A stretch of 62,445 nucleotides of DNA, from contig DAOUFY010000094.1 in the NCBI GenBank assembly GCA_034429745.1, positions 1 to 62,445 on the forward strand. Direction: 5' to 3'. The notes beneath the pieces are model-generated. The model did not search any database, was not told where the DNA came from, and was given only the letters and a program-made list of their open reading frames with translations. Source of the DNA: JBAXBF01 sp034429745. GTDB taxonomy: Bacteria; Chloroflexota; Anaerolineae; Anaerolineales; DRKV01. Position numbers and translations under genes: made by a program. Positions 1 through 7,646 of the stretch are shown here, in pieces. The number at the start of each line of letters is the position of its first letter. The stretch's first letter is position 1.

Positions 1-31
1 AAACTTGCTCAGAAGAAAAAAATATAAAAAA

Positions 32-40
32 TGATATAAT
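32..40 (+). promoter_or_regulatory. Extended -10 promoter before the terminase operon
   Basis: TGATATAAT is a perfect TATAAT hexamer (35-40) with the upstream TG of an extended -10 box. No good -35 box is seen, which is usual for this promoter type. Transcription would begin near 47, so the leader element at 68-124 is at the 5' end of the RNA. The same arrangement is found at 5,054-5,062. Confidence 0.65.
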
Positions 41-46
41 AAAAGA

Positions 47-124
47 AGATTAATAAACAAAATCAAGCGCTTGACTGAGGCATAGAACCCGGAGCGGTCG
101 TAATGGCTGTTTTCGGGTTTTTTG
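47..124 (+). promoter_or_regulatory. Structured leader RNA with terminator, copy 1
   Basis: A 5-bp stem (68-72 with 92-96, one U-G pair) closes a 19-nt loop at 73-91 that differs by one base from copy 2 at 5,082-5,100. The loop end AACCCG (86-91) can also pair with CGGGTT (114-119), which runs into a T tract just before the small terminase start codon. The RNA can therefore form either an H-type pseudoknot or a longer terminator hairpin that takes over GAGC (92-95). It may be an attenuator, a short stand-alone RNA or an antitermination signal. The sequence does not decide among these. Confidence 0.55.
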
Positions 125-136
125 TTCTTAAAGTAT

Positions 137-529
137 ATGGCACGAAAGAGATTTACAGAAGACCAGATCGCCCAAATTCTTGTTGAAGCTGCTTACAGAG
201 GCGATCAAGAAGTTGCAAATAAATACGGAATTAGTCAGCGAACCCTGTATCGGTGGCGCGATTTTGCTGAAAATCGTCCGTCTTTGTCAAAATTAATCGA
301 CCAGAAAAAAATTGCTTTTGAGCGTGGTTGGGCGGATGAGGCAGCGGGGGCACTAAAGGCAGGACTTGAGTTTCTGAAGGAAGCAGCCCAGCGGGCAAGC
401 CGTACAGACCCGAATGTCATTCATGCCGTTGCCGGCGCCGTGAAAATTGCTAGTGAAGTTCTAATTACCCGTGAGGTGCTTGATGCTCGACTCTCTGGAG
501 AGAATAGAGCGGACGATACGCAGAATTGA
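137..529 (+). CDS. Phage terminase small subunit
   Basis: A 130-residue protein beginning MARKRFTEDQ with an N-terminal helix-turn-helix (about residues 8-40, including a YGISQRTLYRWR recognition helix), followed by an alpha-helical oligomerisation region. Small terminases bind the packaging site of concatemeric phage DNA and recruit the large subunit. Identification rests on the HTH, the size and the position directly upstream of an unmistakable large terminase. I chose ATG at 137 over the in-frame TTG at 122 because the TTG lies within the T tract of the leader terminator. No clear Shine-Dalgarno sequence precedes 137. The C-terminus overlaps the next gene by 47 bases in another frame. Confidence 0.8.
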   Translation: MARKRFTEDQIAQILVEAAYRGDQEVANKYGISQRTLYRWRDFAENRPSLSKLIDQKKIAFERGWADEAAGALKAGLEFLKEAAQRASRTDPNVIHAVAGAVKIASEVLITREVLDARLSGENRADDTQN

Positions 530-1883
530 GCGCTGGATGCCGAGGCGTGGGGCTTGCGTTGGGCAGTTGGAACTTGGCGAATGGTTGGGAGCGGTGTCTC
601 CGTTTTTTAAGTGGGATTGGTCGTATCTTGTTTTCCTTCGTTCTGAGCTGGAACACGTAGCGAATGGAGACACCAAACGACTCATGGTAATGATGCCCCC
701 ACGTCATGGGAAGAGTGCGCTTGTTACGGTTAGGTTTCCTGTGTGGTTAATGGAGCGTCAGTCGGGATTGCGAGTAATTATAGCTGCTTATAACCAGACA
801 TTGGCGAATAAGTTTTCTCGCATGTCTAGAAAAATTGCCCATATGCGTCTAGGTTTAAACGAAGACCGCCGCGCAGTAGAGGAATGGGAAACGCAAACTG
901 GGTGTTGGTATCGGGCGGTGGGTGTTGGAGGCGGTATTACGGGTATGGGGGGCAATTTGATTATCGTCGATGACCCGATCAAAAGCCGTGAAGAAGCCCA
1001 ATCGCTAACCTATCGAGAAAAAGTTTGGGACTGGTACACCAACGACCTTTACACACGACTTGAGCCGGGCGGTGCGATTATTTTGGTAATGACGCGATGG
1101 CACGAAGACGATCTGGCTGGAAGAATATTGAACAGTGAAGATGGAGAAAACTGGCGTGTGGTGAGGATGCCGGCATTGGCTGAGGATGGTGATGTGCTGG
1201 GGCGACAATCCGGAGAAGCCCTCAATCCTGAGCGGTATCCGGCAGAGGAATTACTCAAAATCAAAGCGGTGCTTGGATCGTGGGCATTTGAGGCGCTTTA
1301 CCAGCAGCGCCCAATGCCAGCAGAAGGGGGAATGTTCAAACGGGAGTGGTTCAGCAAATTTGTCGAGGTTTCACCGGCGCAGGTCGAGGCGCGGGTGCGC
1401 TATTGGGACAAAGCGGCTACGGCCGATGATGGCGATTACACGGTTGGCGTGCGTATGAGCCGGGTGGACGGCGTCTATTATGTCGAGGACGTGACGCGGG
1501 GGCGCTGGTCTCCTGGTGAACGGGATAAGGTTATCAAGCAATGCGCTGAAACCGATCCGCATGGTACCCAAATTTGGCTGGAGCAGGAACCTGGTTCCAG
1601 CGGCGTGGATAGTGTGCAAGCGTTGATTCGGTTACTCTCTGGATACTCAGTACACGCGGATCGGGTGACTGGCAGTAAGCAAGTGCGCGCGGAGCCGCTG
1701 GCGGCGCAGGCCGAGGCAGGCAATGTTGTGTTGGTTAAAAGTCATTGGAATGCGCCATTTTTAGATGAGCTGTTGGCATTCCCCAATGGTTCACACGATG
1801 ACCAAGTTGATGCTGCAAGCGGAGCGTTCAGCAAACTAGCTGTTCCAATGAAAGTTGAATACGGCGAAAATATCTGGAGGTAA
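483..1883 (+). CDS. Phage terminase large subunit (packaging ATPase and nuclease)
   Basis: A 466-residue motor protein that pumps DNA into the prohead and cuts the concatemer. Walker A is MPPRHGKS (residues 71-78) and Walker B is LIIVDD (159-164). The C-terminal RNase H-like nuclease shows an Asp in the YWDKAA strand (309), a Glu in LEQEPG (369) and the HDDQVDA motif (438-444) for metal binding. The start at ATG 483 is preceded by GAGGTG with proper spacing, better than the upstream GTG at 471. The overlap with the small subunit gene suggests translational coupling. Full family length, no defects seen. Confidence 0.95.
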   Translation: MLDSLERIERTIRRIERWMPRRGACVGQLELGEWLGAVSPFFKWDWSYLVFLRSELEHVANGDTKRLMVMMPPRHGKSALVTVRFPVWLMERQSGLRVIIAAYNQTLANKFSRMSRKIAHMRLGLNEDRRAVEEWETQTGCWYRAVGVGGGITGMGGNLIIVDDPIKSREEAQSLTYREKVWDWYTNDLYTRLEPGGAIILVMTRWHEDDLAGRILNSEDGENWRVVRMPALAEDGDVLGRQSGEALNPERYPAEELLKIKAVLGSWAFEALYQQRPMPAEGGMFKREWFSKFVEVSPAQVEARVRYWDKAATADDGDYTVGVRMSRVDGVYYVEDVTRGRWSPGERDKVIKQCAETDPHGTQIWLEQEPGSSGVDSVQALIRLLSGYSVHADRVTGSKQVRAEPLAAQAEAGNVVLVKSHWNAPFLDELLAFPNGSHDDQVDAASGAFSKLAVPMKVEYGENIWR

Positions 1884-1888
1884 AAATA

Positions 1889-3199
1889 ATGTCGAATGCA
1901 ATTTACACGGGTCTGTTGGATTTGCTTGGGCGTGATGAACAGTCACGCATTGAGGTGGTGCGCAAGCGCTGGGAAGCATACTACGGCAAGATGAAGCCGG
2001 CGTTAAAAGTGCGAGAAGGGCAAGTTGATGACAATGTACGTATTAATTATGCACGAATGATCGTGGATAAGGGCATTTCATTCCTGTTTGGTAAAGATGT
2101 CAGGTTTGAGATTGATGAAGTTGAGGAAACAGAAGCTGAGCAGTGGCTTGATGCAGTGTGGTCTTACAATCGCAGGATGAGTTTGCTTCAGAACGTTGCG
2201 CTAACTGGTGGCGTTGCCGGGCATGTGTTCATCAAGATTATTCCCAATCGACCATATCCACGTCTTGTCATAGTTGACCCAGAAACTGTGACCGTAAGCT
2301 TAGCACCGGATGATGCGCAGCAGGTACTACGTTACCAAATCGCATATACATCAATTGATCCAAAGAGTAAAAAGCCCATTGGTGTTCGCCAAGTTATTGA
2401 GCGAGATGGGATACAGTGGCGGATTGTGGATCAGATTGGCGATCTGGAAAATTTGAGTTGGTCTACGGTTAATGAAGCAGTCTGGATGTATGACTTTAGT
2501 CCAATTGTGGATTGCCAAAATCTGCCGGCACCGGGTGAATTCTGGGGACAGAGTGATCTTGAGGATGATGTGCTTGAGATTGTTCGCGCCATAAATTTCA
2601 TAGCCAGCAATACCGCGCGCATCATTCGCTTCCACGCACATCCCAAGACGTGGGGGCGTGGGTTTATGGCAAAGGATTTGCGGATTGGGGTTGACGAGAC
2701 TATCGTCCTACCGGGAGAAAATGCTGAGCTGCATAATCTTGAAATGCAAAGCGACTTAGCATCCAGCTTGCGCTATCTTGACATGCTGCGCCAGGCGCTT
2801 CACGAAATCAGCCGCGTGCCCGAAGTAGCAGCAGGAAATCTGGAACGGGTAGGAAATTTGTCAGGTGTTGCTTTGCAGGTTCTTTATCAACCGCTTATTG
2901 AAAAGACCAATACGAAGCGATTGCTGTATGGCAATATGCTTGTAGAACTAAACCGCCGGCTTTTAGCCATTGGTGGCTATGGCGCTGATTTATACACGGC
3001 TATTCATTGGCAGAACATCCTGCCAAGTGATCCGATGCAAGAGCGTCAGGCTGCGCTGATCGATATGCAGCTTGGCGTTTCGCAAGATACGCTAATGATG
3101 CGTCTTGGTTACGATCCAGAACTGGAACGTCAAAAGCGAGAAGCGTCCGGCACTGAATTGGGCGAGCAGATACTGAGCGCATTTGATAGAGGACAGTAA
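1889..3199 (+). CDS. Portal protein, SPP1 gp6-like
   Basis: A 436-residue protein matching the SPP1 gp6-like portal family, which forms the dodecameric ring at one capsid vertex through which DNA passes and to which the connector attaches. Supporting features are the N-terminal VRKRWEAYYGKMKPAL segment, the RINYARMIVDKGISFLFGK region typical of this family, and the VPEVAAGNLERVGNLSGVALQ segment near residue 310. A GGAGG Shine-Dalgarno sequence lies 8 bases before ATG 1889. The stop overlaps the next start (TAATG), so the head protein is translationally coupled. Position between terminase and MuF protein confirms the role. Confidence 0.92.
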   Translation: MSNAIYTGLLDLLGRDEQSRIEVVRKRWEAYYGKMKPALKVREGQVDDNVRINYARMIVDKGISFLFGKDVRFEIDEVEETEAEQWLDAVWSYNRRMSLLQNVALTGGVAGHVFIKIIPNRPYPRLVIVDPETVTVSLAPDDAQQVLRYQIAYTSIDPKSKKPIGVRQVIERDGIQWRIVDQIGDLENLSWSTVNEAVWMYDFSPIVDCQNLPAPGEFWGQSDLEDDVLEIVRAINFIASNTARIIRFHAHPKTWGRGFMAKDLRIGVDETIVLPGENAELHNLEMQSDLASSLRYLDMLRQALHEISRVPEVAAGNLERVGNLSGVALQVLYQPLIEKTNTKRLLYGNMLVELNRRLLAIGGYGADLYTAIHWQNILPSDPMQERQAALIDMQLGVSQDTLMMRLGYDPELERQKREASGTELGEQILSAFDRGQ

Positions 3200-4815
3200 T
3201 GCCAGAACAAGAAGGCGAGATTTATGATGTCGTAGAGCGTTTTCGCCGCACGCTGCTTCAGCGAGAGCGTCATGCTGCAAGCAAAATGGTACGTGTCTAT
3301 GGTGAGATATGGCAGCGCATCAAACGGGAATATGACGATCTTAAAAAAGAATTGTTTGAGACAGAAGGGGAAAACAAAGACGTACTGGCATGGAAACTTA
3401 TGCGTGCCGGTAAGCTGAAGCAGTTTATAGAAAATGAATTGGCTAGATTTTCGGTATATGCAGATGAAAGCATTGTGGAACAGCAACGTGAAGCAATAGA
3501 AGCAGCCGAAGCACATGCTCAAGAATTGATATTGAAATCTCTTGGTGAAGTACCGCATGGCATTACGATTGACTTGTACCAACCAAACAGGTCTGCAGTT
3601 GAAAAAATGGTAGGAATGACTCAACCAGACTCGCCATTGCACCGTCTTTTGGCCGGCATAGCTCCACAAGCAGCTGAAGCAGCTGGGAATGTATTGGTGC
3701 AGGGAATCATATTAGGTAAGAACCCATATGATGTAGCTGTTGACCTGCGCAAGGTGCTCGGTGAGGCTTTGTCCAGAGCGTTGCGAATCGCGCGTACAGA
3801 AGTGCTACGTGCATATCGCGAAGCAACCCGTGAAACATATCGGGCGAATGCAGATGTAGTGAAAGGTTGGATTTGGCATAGTGCGTGTGATGATCATACA
3901 TGTGTTGCTTGTTGGGTAATGCATGGAACACACCATTCGCTAGATGAACGGTTGGATGATCACCCAAACGGCAGATGCAGCGCATTACCTCTGACGAAGA
4001 GCTGGGAGGAGATCGGAAAGCAATATGGCATTGATTTGTCTGATGTGCCGGACACGAATCCTGACGTTAAGCAAGGTGTATTGCTTTTTAATCGCTTATC
4101 GAGAGATATGAGGATAAAGATCTTAGGGCCGGCGAAGTATGCGGCGTGGCTAGATGGCAAGTTTTCGTTAGTTGATTTGGTTGGCCGCAAGCACTCAAAG
4201 GAGTGGGGGACTCACCGATATGAGAAAAGTTTGGCTGAATTAGGAATAAATGCTAGAAGTTACCTAATTGCGCCAAAGCGTCATGTGTTTGGATATACTG
4301 TTAAAGAAGTGCAAAAGTTAGCGAAAGAAATCGATGCCCGAATTGGAGAAATCATTGGTGGTGAGCAGCGTTGGAGCGGTAAAATTTTCATTAAATCAAA
4401 AAGTTTTATGCCAGATGCTTGGGGGACGAAAGAATGGAATTGTGATATTTGGCTGCGCGATGACTGTGATGTTCATACGTTGATCCATGAATTACTTCAT
4501 GGACGTTCTGCTGGCTTGAATCCCAAAGCATATGAAATCAAACGAGCTTTTGAAGAAGCCACGGTTGAGGGATTAGCTAGAATTATTGGTGCTAAAGTGT
4601 ATTCGGGTTACACTGGGCATCATGGAAGTTATCAGGAATATGTTGATATCTTTGAAGAAATACGACGCAGAGCTGGATTGACTGAGATGGATTTCTATGT
4701 TACACTGATAAAAACAAATTTATCAGACAGGTTTCATTTTATGCTTGACCTTTTCCCCAAAAGACCTGATTTACATAAAGCTGTAGATATTTTATCTCCT
4801 TTGCTAGGAAAGTAA
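3199..4815 (+). CDS. MuF/SPP1 gp7-like head protein fused to a HELLH putative metallopeptidase
   Basis: A 538-residue two-part protein. The first half is a long helical region followed by the MuF domain (about 180-275), with the RIARTEVLRAYREATRETY helix and the Cys/His cluster CDDHTCVAC (230-238) through NGRC, probably zinc-binding. MuF proteins sit inside the capsid near the portal and can be ejected with DNA. The second half (about 380-538) is not part of a plain gp7. It contains IHELLHG with HELLH at 430-434, the zincin HExxH signature, and a downstream FEEATVEGLARI helix that could supply the third ligand. MuF proteins with C-terminal effector domains are known in temperate phages. Here the catalytic role is inferred from the motif alone. 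Confidence 0.85.
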   Translation: MPEQEGEIYDVVERFRRTLLQRERHAASKMVRVYGEIWQRIKREYDDLKKELFETEGENKDVLAWKLMRAGKLKQFIENELARFSVYADESIVEQQREAIEAAEAHAQELILKSLGEVPHGITIDLYQPNRSAVEKMVGMTQPDSPLHRLLAGIAPQAAEAAGNVLVQGIILGKNPYDVAVDLRKVLGEALSRALRIARTEVLRAYREATRETYRANADVVKGWIWHSACDDHTCVACWVMHGTHHSLDERLDDHPNGRCSALPLTKSWEEIGKQYGIDLSDVPDTNPDVKQGVLLFNRLSRDMRIKILGPAKYAAWLDGKFSLVDLVGRKHSKEWGTHRYEKSLAELGINARSYLIAPKRHVFGYTVKEVQKLAKEIDARIGEIIGGEQRWSGKIFIKSKSFMPDAWGTKEWNCDIWLRDDCDVHTLIHELLHGRSAGLNPKAYEIKRAFEEATVEGLARIIGAKVYSGYTGHHGSYQEYVDIFEEIRRRAGLTEMDFYVTLIKTNLSDRFHFMLDLFPKRPDLHKAVDILSPLLGK

Positions 4816-4816
4816 C

Positions 4817-5020
4817 ATGAACGAAGAAGAAATAAAAGAACGCGAGCAATTGCGACAATTTGTTTTACATGCTAAAACGCTTGACGAAGTGAAAGAAGCA
4901 CGTAAGAGACTGTCTTCGTGGTTGAAACGTCACCCTGATGATAAGCAATTGCTGGGTGAAGGTGAAAGTTTAGTAATGCTTGAAAAGGCATTAATGAATA
5001 TGAAAAATGGGCATTCATGA
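4817..5020 (+). CDS. Small hypothetical protein next to the MuF-HELLH gene
   Basis: A 67-residue, highly charged, probably all-helical protein (MNEEEIKEREQLRQFVLHAK...). ATG 4817 has an AGGAAAG Shine-Dalgarno-like sequence and follows the MuF gene stop by one base, so the two are almost certainly co-translated. It is the last gene of the first transcription unit, because a promoter and terminator-bearing leader follow. I do not recognise a family. Position makes it a possible partner or inhibitor of the HELLH domain, but that is speculation. A small head accessory protein is equally possible. Confidence 0.6.
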   Translation: MNEEEIKEREQLRQFVLHAKTLDEVKEARKRLSSWLKRHPDDKQLLGEGESLVMLEKALMNMKNGHS

Positions 5021-5053
5021 AATAAACCTAGAAGATATTTATTTATAAAATTA

Positions 5054-5062
5054 TGCTATAAT
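5054..5062 (+). promoter_or_regulatory. Extended -10 promoter before the capsid operon
   Basis: TGCTATAAT is a perfect extended -10 box with TATAAT at 5057-5062. The -35 region is poor. Predicted initiation near 5,069 places the second leader element at the very 5' end of the transcript. The promoter splits the head genes into a packaging/portal unit and a scaffold/capsid unit. Confidence 0.65.
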
Positions 5063-5068
5063 TTAATT

Positions 5069-5137
5069 GATTGAATTGCTCGACCGAGGCATAGAACCCG
5101 GAGCAATGCCGAAAAGGTATTAGCTTCGGGTTTTTTG
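5069..5137 (+). promoter_or_regulatory. Structured leader RNA with terminator, copy 2
   Basis: A 7-bp stem ATTGCTC/GAGCAAT (5075-5081 with 5101-5107) closes the 19-nt loop shared with copy 1. AACCCGGAGC (5095-5104) can instead pair with GCTTCGGGTT (5123-5132) as a 10-bp stem that continues through AATGCC/GGTATT, followed by TTTTTT: a strong intrinsic terminator. The two folds compete for GAGC. Relative to copy 1 the stem shows one compensatory change (C-G to U-A) and one U-G to C-G change. The element ends just before the Shine-Dalgarno sequence of the next gene, which suits attenuation, but a short free RNA or antiterminator is also possible. Confidence 0.6.
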
Positions 5138-5154
5138 TTTGGTGAGGTGTGGAA

Positions 5155-5469
5155 ATGGCTGTAAGTGATAAACCCTGGTCTAGATTCAGCGAAAGCGATT
5201 ACGACGAAGAGCAGTGGTATGAAGCATGCCTGATCAAGCCCCCTAAGTCAGAATACACAGCAAAGGCGCAATGCAAACTACCTGTTCGAGAGCCTAATGG
5301 CATGCTCAATCGGAATGGTGTACATGCGGCAGCTGCCGCGCTGGCTGGCGCGCGTGGTGGTGTGAAGGGAACGCCGGAAGAGAAGCGCAAGGCGGCGCGG
5401 GCACTGCTGCGGTTATATCGGGAACTGGGGGAAGAACCTCCAGAATCTATCAAGAGGTTGGCTGAATGA
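5155..5469 (+). CDS. Conserved phage head-region protein
   Basis: A 104-residue protein with an N-terminal DKPWSRFSESDY motif, a KLPVREPNG segment, an Ala-rich HAAAAALAGARGG helix and a C-terminal LYRELGEEPPESI motif. I have the impression that similar short proteins occur beside capsid genes in other phages, but no biochemical role is known to me. ATG 5155 has GGTGAGG 7 bases upstream and is preferred to GTG 5149. It is the first gene after the leader element and overlaps the next gene by ATGA, so it should be made together with the scaffold and capsid proteins. Confidence 0.65.
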   Translation: MAVSDKPWSRFSESDYDEEQWYEACLIKPPKSEYTAKAQCKLPVREPNGMLNRNGVHAAAAALAGARGGVKGTPEEKRKAARALLRLYRELGEEPPESIKRLAE

Positions 5470-5708
5470 GCAGAAAACCACCAAATTATATGAGGTTTCG
5501 AGAAGGTGTAACTGCAGATGATATTCTAAAAGTATTAAGGCATGCAGCAATACGGTCGGATGTGTTGAATTTTATTGACCGTCTTGGTAAACAAAAGAAA
5601 TTTTCTAAATCTGACGTTAGCAGAGCTCTTGTGTTGATGAAATTGTGTAATGACGTTGGAGATACGGAATATGCTCAAAAGTTAATGAATTTTTTAAGTG
5701 GAGTATAA
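5466..5708 (+). CDS. Hypothetical protein in the capsid operon
   Basis: An 80-residue, mostly helical, basic protein beginning MSRKPPNYMRF. Its ATG overlaps the previous stop (ATGA), and the next gene follows two bases after its stop. No family recognised. Tight coupling on both sides supports a real gene with a role in head assembly. Base composition is more AT-rich than the scaffold gene beside it. Confidence 0.55.
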   Translation: MSRKPPNYMRFREGVTADDILKVLRHAAIRSDVLNFIDRLGKQKKFSKSDVSRALVLMKLCNDVGDTEYAQKLMNFLSGV

Positions 5709-5710
5709 AA

Positions 5711-6292
5711 ATGTCTGACGAAATCAAATCGACCCAGGTGGTCACCGAAGGCGCAACCCAGGAGGTTGCACATTCCGAAGCCCAGACGGCAGAGGAGCAA
5801 GAGCGTTTTGACGCTGAATATGTGCGCAAACTGCGTGCGGAAGCGGCTGAATACCGCAAACGGTTGCGTGAACTGGAGAGTAAGGTCAGAGCGGATGAAG
5901 AAGCTAAGATGACCGAGCAAGAAAAGCTCCAAAAGAGGCTTGTAGAGCTGGAGCGCAAAGAGATTGAGTACCAGCAATCACTGCAAGCGCGGGCATTGGA
6001 ATACGAGGTCAAATTGCAAGCGGCTCAACTCGGTATCGTTGATGCGGAAGCGGCTTATAAGCTGATCAATCTTGCAGAAATCGAATTTGATGATAGCGGC
6101 AAACCTGTAAATGTCGATAGGGTGCTGCGGGAGTTAATCAGCACAAAGCCTTACCTAGTTGGTTTTCATCAGCAAATGTCCCCAACAAATCCAGCGAAAA
6201 AGACGTTGACTCTCGATGACATTCGACGAATGCCAGAAGATGAGATCAACAAACGGTGGGATGAAGTTAAGAAGGTTCTATCAGGAGGTTAG
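5711..6292 (+). CDS. Phage scaffolding protein, gp20-like
   Basis: A 193-residue acidic protein with a long charged coiled coil (about residues 30-105, rich in E, R, K and A; for example YVRKLRAEAAEYRKRLRELE) and a short C-terminal region. This is the standard appearance of siphovirus scaffolds, which guide capsid protein into proheads and then leave. It lies immediately upstream of the major capsid gene (two bases between stop and start), the usual order. The C-terminal segment DIRRMPEDEINKRWDEVKK may be the capsid-binding end by analogy with other scaffolds. Confidence 0.82.
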   Translation: MSDEIKSTQVVTEGATQEVAHSEAQTAEEQERFDAEYVRKLRAEAAEYRKRLRELESKVRADEEAKMTEQEKLQKRLVELERKEIEYQQSLQARALEYEVKLQAAQLGIVDAEAAYKLINLAEIEFDDSGKPVNVDRVLRELISTKPYLVGFHQQMSPTNPAKKTLTLDDIRRMPEDEINKRWDEVKKVLSGG

Positions 6293-6294
6293 TT

Positions 6295-7158
6295 ATGGCA
6301 ATTACGAATTTTATTCCGACAATTTGGTCGGCTAGACTGTTGGAAAACCTGAAAAAATCAATGGTGTACGCTCAACCTGGTGTTGTCAATCGCGATTATG
6401 AGGGCGAAATCCGCAATGCCGGCGACACGGTTAAAATCCTGTCGGTTTCAGCAGTTACGATAGACAATTACACCAAAGGGCAGGACATCACTTTTCAGGA
6501 GCTCTCGGACGCAGCTCAGGTGCTGACTATCGAAAAACAAAAATATTTCGCCTTTGAAGTTGACGACATCGACAAAGCTCAATCTGTGGTGAACATCATT
6601 GATAGTGCAATGGCTGAAGCTGCGTATGGGTTGAAGGATTCTGCTGATCAGTATGTGGCCGGTGTAATGGTTGCTGGTGTTGCGTCTGCGAATCAGATCG
6701 GCACTGACGCAAGTCCAGTTTCTTTGACCGCAGGCGCTACTGGTTCAGGTAACACAAATGCGTATGAGGCTATCGTGAATATGCGTGTGAAGCTCGATAA
6801 AGCCAACGTCCCTAACGAAGGACGCTGGTTGGTTGTGCCGCCGGAAGTGTATGCGCTTTTACTGAAGGACAACCGCTTTGTGTACAACAACCTTGCGCAA
6901 CAGGTTATGTTGAATGGAGAGGTAGGACAAATTGCTGGATTTCGCGTTCTGGTCAGTAACAATGTGCCTGAATCGTCTAGCAAGTGGCGCATTTTAGCCG
7001 GATACCCTGGCGCAGTAACCTATGCTGAACAAATCAATAAGATTGAGGCAATACGCCGAGAAAATCGTTTTGCTGACGGCATCAAAGGGTTGCATCTTTA
7101 CGGCGCAAAGGTCATACGCCCGCAAGGATTGGTGCGCATGATTGCAACTGTAGTGTAG
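6295..7158 (+). CDS. Major capsid protein
   Basis: A 287-residue protein expected to have the HK97 fold. The N-terminal FIPTIWSARLLENLKKSMVYAQ and VVNRDYEGEIRNAGDTVKI segments are characteristic of a widespread capsid family. Position after the scaffold and strong Shine-Dalgarno spacing (AGGAGG at 6283-6288) fit a highly expressed coat protein. No separate prohead protease gene is visible next to it. Either none is needed, as in P22-like heads, or the HELLH domain of the MuF protein serves, which is untested. Confidence 0.9.
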   Translation: MAITNFIPTIWSARLLENLKKSMVYAQPGVVNRDYEGEIRNAGDTVKILSVSAVTIDNYTKGQDITFQELSDAAQVLTIEKQKYFAFEVDDIDKAQSVVNIIDSAMAEAAYGLKDSADQYVAGVMVAGVASANQIGTDASPVSLTAGATGSGNTNAYEAIVNMRVKLDKANVPNEGRWLVVPPEVYALLLKDNRFVYNNLAQQVMLNGEVGQIAGFRVLVSNNVPESSSKWRILAGYPGAVTYAEQINKIEAIRRENRFADGIKGLHLYGAKVIRPQGLVRMIATVV

Positions 7159-7168
7159 GAGGTAGCAA

Positions 7169-7576
7169 ATGGCTAATGCGACTTCTATTACAGTTACTGA
7201 GCTAGTGCCTGGTGCAGTCAACAATATTCCGACGGCCGACGTGCTTGATACTGGCCAAAGCGCAGTTACTTTGCCGGCGGATGTGAAGGGACGCACAGAC
7301 TTGATCCTGTTAGAGGTTACGAACAGTATGGGCGCAGGCAAGGATTTGACCGTAACAGTGCTTGCTGGTGATTATCCACCCGCAGCTCGCGCTCCACTAG
7401 GTGATTTAGAATTGACAGTTCCTGGTGGCGCTAGCCCAGTCACAAAGATTATTGGCCCTCTCGAGGTAGCGCGGTTTATTCATGATGATGGAACGCTAAA
7501 CATCAAGTTTTCGCCGCCGGCATCTACAACGATTGGCGCTTCGATTCGATGCTATAAGCTTCCTAAGGTTGTCTAG
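7169..7576 (+). CDS. Probable head decoration-like protein
   Basis: A 135-residue, predominantly beta protein (Val/Thr/Pro rich, no cysteines until the last residues) with an AGGAGG Shine-Dalgarno sequence. A small beta-rich protein directly after the major capsid gene is commonly a decoration or head-stabilising protein. That is the basis of the call; I do not recognise a specific family. It could also be a minor head fibre. The gene is followed by a strong hairpin, suggesting it forms the end of a high-expression segment with the capsid gene. Confidence 0.5.
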   Translation: MANATSITVTELVPGAVNNIPTADVLDTGQSAVTLPADVKGRTDLILLEVTNSMGAGKDLTVTVLAGDYPPAARAPLGDLELTVPGGASPVTKIIGPLEVARFIHDDGTLNIKFSPPASTTIGASIRCYKLPKVV

Positions 7577-7584
7577 TTCGGCTA

Positions 7585-7629
7585 TGGTACGGTGGCAGAG
7601 TTCGTCTCCTTTTGCTCACCACCGTACCA
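7585..7629 (+). promoter_or_regulatory. Intergenic RNA hairpin after the capsid genes
   Basis: A perfect 11-bp inverted repeat, TGGTACGGTGG (7585-7595) and CCACCGTACCA (7619-7629), encloses a 23-nt loop. No T tract follows and the Shine-Dalgarno sequence of the next gene (GGAGG, 7633-7637) begins four bases later. It is therefore more likely an mRNA-stabilising or processing hairpin, or a partial terminator, than a strong terminator. Confidence 0.6.
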
Positions 7630-7646
7630 ACTGGAGGTAAATAGCA

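Noticed and set aside
1..60. Left attachment site or tRNA-Val fragment
   Set aside because: No match to the tRNA 3' end is visible; the left end of the prophage is outside the window.
122..136. Upstream TTG start for the small terminase
   Set aside because: It lies in the T tract of the leader terminator and adds five residues not typical of the family; ATG 137 is better.
3130..3669. A 179-codon - strand ORF opposite the MuF gene
   Set aside because: It is antisense to a clearly recognisable protein, has no matching domain and no Shine-Dalgarno sequence in a suitable place.
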